DNA of 7,836 nt from Planctomycetota bacterium. GTDB taxonomy: Bacteria > Planctomycetota > UBA1135 > GCA-002686595. The notes beneath the pieces were generated by a model. That model searched no databases, was not told the origin of the DNA, and was given only the letters and a program-made list of their open reading frames with translations. The stretch is taken from the NCBI GenBank assembly GCA_027623615.1, contig JAQBVH010000122.1, positions 1 to 7,836 on the forward strand. The letters run 5' to 3'. Made by a program: the position numbers and the translations under genes. Below, piece after piece: positions 6,086-7,836 of the stretch; within the stretch, counting starts at the first letter, position 1; each line of letters opens with the position of its first letter.

Positions 6086-7836
6086 TCAGCGCAGCTTGAT
6101 CCGGTCGACTGCCTGACCGAGTCCGAGGGCCACGTCCTCGCCTTCGACCAGCTGCACCTCGAGCGGCCCGCGCCAGGAGCGAGAGAGCCACGCCTTCCAG
6201 AGATCACGGGTCTCTGGGAGGCGTGCTGCTTCGGGAGCGCCGTACGGCGCGACCTCCCCGTCGAGCACGATCTGGAGGTTGACCTCCATCGCCTCGGCCA
6301 ACCGCGCCTCGGAGCCGAGGGACCGCGGATGGGGCGTCGCGCCGCGCAGGACCACGCCCGAGACCCGACCCGGGAGCTGCATCGCGAGGGCGAACGCCAC
6401 CCAGCCACCCGCGCCTTCCCCCGCGAACACGATCGGCCCGGTCGGCGTGCCGTGCTCGCGCTCGAGCCACAGGAGCGCCTCACGCGCTGGCTCGGCATAG
6501 CCACCCGGGTTGCGGGAGAAGCCCATCACGTTGTGGGTCCAGGCCATGCCGTCCTCCGGCGCGTGCCCGCCCGGGTACACCGCCGAGGGCGCGAGCAACG
6601 CCCAGCCTCGCCGACGGGCCAGCTGCGCCCAGGGGCCGGCGAGGATCGAGTCCTTGGTGTCGCCGTCGTCGTGGAGGACGACGAGCAACGCCGCGCTCGG
6701 CTCCTTCCCCGGCAGGTAGCCCGGCGTCCGCGCGTAGTCCTGCGCGCGGTCGTAGCTCGCGAGCATGCCCTCGTAGAGCGGCTTCCACGCCGCGCGCGCG
6801 CGCAGGGAGTCGACCTCGGGATCCTCGCGGGCGACCCGCAGTCGCGTCGTCGCGTTGCCGAAGCCCCAGTCGAGGGCACGCGCGATCCACTCGAACGCCC
6901 CGTCCTCGTCACCATCGCGAGCGAGGGCGCAGGCGATGTTGTACGCGCACACCGGCTCCTCGGGCACGAGCTCGAGGCACGCCTCGAAGTGCTCGCGGGC
7001 CGCGTCCCACTGCTGAGCCTGCAGGCGGCTGATCCCGTCCTGAAAGCGCTCTTCGTAGTCGCGCCGCGTGGCAGAGACCAACGCGAAGGGGGGCTCGTCG
7101 ACCACTGCGCTCGGTGCTGAGAGACGGCTCGCCCGCTCCTGGAAGCGTGCGGCGGCAGCGGGATCACCGCAGGCGCTGTGCGCCAGGGAGAGCGCTGCGA
7201 GGTTCGTGGAGAGCGAGTGGAACGAGGGGGACCAAAGCTGCGTCCGCATCGCGAGCGCTGCCTCGAGGCGCTCCCGCGCGAGCTGGTCACGGCCGGTCGC
7301 CAGATCGACCTGCCCGAGGAGCTGCAGCGCCAGCGCGATGGGCTCGCCGGGCGCCCTGCGCCGCAGCACCTCGTAGGCACGCTCGAGCTCGCTCCGCGCG
7401 GCCTCGTAGTCCTCGGCTCCCGCCAGGGCCTGCCCGAGGGTCAGGCGCACCTCCGCCCTGCGCGCGACGTTCTCGCTCCCGCTCAGCGCCTCGAGGTTGC
7501 GGCGACAGAGGTCGGCGGCGACCTCCCAGTTCTTGAGCGCGATGTGCGCCTGCGCGAGCAGCTCGAGTGAGTCGCCCTGGTCCGCGTCCCCGATCCCCAG
7601 CTCCCGCGCCGCGAGCGCGAAGGCCCGGTCGAACATCGGCAGCGCCTGACGATGCAGTCCCATCAAGGCGTAGGCGCGTCCGCTGGCCTCGTAGAGTGCG
7701 GAGCGTACGCGCAGGTCCCCGAAGGCGATCGGCAGGCGCTCGACCCCCTCGTCGAGGAGCTGGCGCGCGGTGCGCTCCTCGCCGGGCACGCCCTCGAACA
7801 GCCCGACCAGGTACTCGACCACCGAGTTCGAGAGGC
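6086..7836 (-). CDS. TPR protein with C-terminal inactive alpha/beta-hydrolase domain (5' partial)
   Basis: The minus-strand frame runs open from the right edge to a TGA (complement of 6086-6088). The first possible start, a GTG at 7822, is probably internal because the frame and the family pattern continue upstream. Numbering from that codon, residues about 1-350 are tetratricopeptide-like helical repeats, including the segment AYNIACALARDGDEDGAFEW and a following Asp/Leu-rich cap seen at the end of many TPR arrays. Residues about 375-578 follow an alpha/beta-hydrolase plan: strand ALLVVLHDDGD, a GPIVFAGEGAGGW elbow, and a last strand VQLVEGEDVALG. The elbow reads G-E-G-A-G where G-x-S-x-G is expected, so the nucleophile position is Gly470 (codon complement of 6413-6415). 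The expected C-terminal His is Val564. This points to a non-catalytic domain, perhaps ligand- or protein-binding. The opening residues (VEYLVGLFEG...TARQLLDEGVERL) resemble the linker after the kinase domain in TPR-bearing Ser/Thr kinases, so the missing part may be a kinase. The role is unknown. Confidence 0.75.
   Translation of the reverse strand, partial: LSNSVVEYLVGLFEGVPGEERTARQLLDEGVERLPIAFGDLRVRSALYEASGRAYALMGLHRQALPMFDRAFALAARELGIGDADQGDSLELLAQAHIALKNWEVAADLCRRNLEALSGSENVARRAEVRLTLGQALAGAEDYEAARSELERAYEVLRRRAPGEPIALALQLLGQVDLATGRDQLARERLEAALAMRTQLWSPSFHSLSTNLAALSLAHSACGDPAAAARFQERASRLSAPSAVVDEPPFALVSATRRDYEERFQDGISRLQAQQWDAAREHFEACLELVPEEPVCAYNIACALARDGDEDGAFEWIARALDWGFGNATTRLRVAREDPEVDSLRARAAWKPLYEGMLASYDRAQDYARTPGYLPGKEPSAALLVVLHDDGDTKDSILAGPWAQLARRRGWALLAPSAVYPGGHAPEDGMAWTHNVMGFSRNPGGYAEPAREALLWLEREHGTPTGPIVFAGEGAGGWVAFALAMQLPGRVSGVVLRGATPHPRSLGSEARLAEAMEVNLQIVLDGEVAPYGAPEAARLPETRDLWKAWLSRSWRGPLEVQLVEGEDVALGLGQAVDRIKLR

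Noticed and set aside
6329..7120. 263-codon plus-strand open frame inside the TPR-pseudohydrolase gene
   Set aside because: It lies opposite recognisable TPR and hydrolase motifs and has the biased composition of an antisense frame.

Overview
This is a G+C-rich window (roughly two thirds G+C by eye, with strong G/C preference at third codon positions) from a bacterial chromosome. A Planctomycetota-like source is suggested, possibly one of the very GC-rich deep-branching lineages. The evidence is the mix of a secreted right-handed beta-helix protein ending in a 'DIGADE' motif, an exported tricorn-type protease, and a TPR protein whose visible start resembles the segment that follows the kinase domain in planctomycete and myxobacterial Ser/Thr kinases. 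This placement is inference; no marker gene is present. There is no rRNA, tRNA, CRISPR array, insertion sequence or phage gene that I can support.

Layout from left to right. (1) Positions 1-888, plus strand: an isopenicillin-N-synthase-type 2-oxoglutarate/Fe(II) oxygenase whose 5' end lies outside the window. (2) Positions 899-1589: two gene remnants joined head to head. One is the C-terminal part of a flavodoxin-fold NAD(P)H:quinone oxidoreductase on the minus strand; the other is the C-terminal part of a TAP-like alpha/beta hydrolase on the plus strand. Both keep their stop codons and lack their front halves, and the junction sits in a 9-bp inverted repeat. (3) Positions 1713-4944, plus strand: a tricorn-like S41 protease with a signal peptide and a recognisable catalytic His/Ser/Glu, broken by one frameshift near 1908. 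(4) Positions 5029-6069, plus strand: a secreted beta-helix protein with four exact 27-residue coils. (5) Positions 6086-7836, minus strand, running off the right edge: a TPR protein fused to an alpha/beta-hydrolase domain that appears to have lost its catalytic serine and histidine.

The genes do not form a recognisable pathway. The protease and the beta-helix protein are both predicted to be exported and lie in the same direction 84 bp apart, so they could share a transcript, but no functional link is visible. The most interesting features are the deletion-like scar at about 1230-1243, the frameshift in an otherwise intact protease, and the catalytically dead hydrolase fused to TPRs. I did not find a convincing new multi-gene system.
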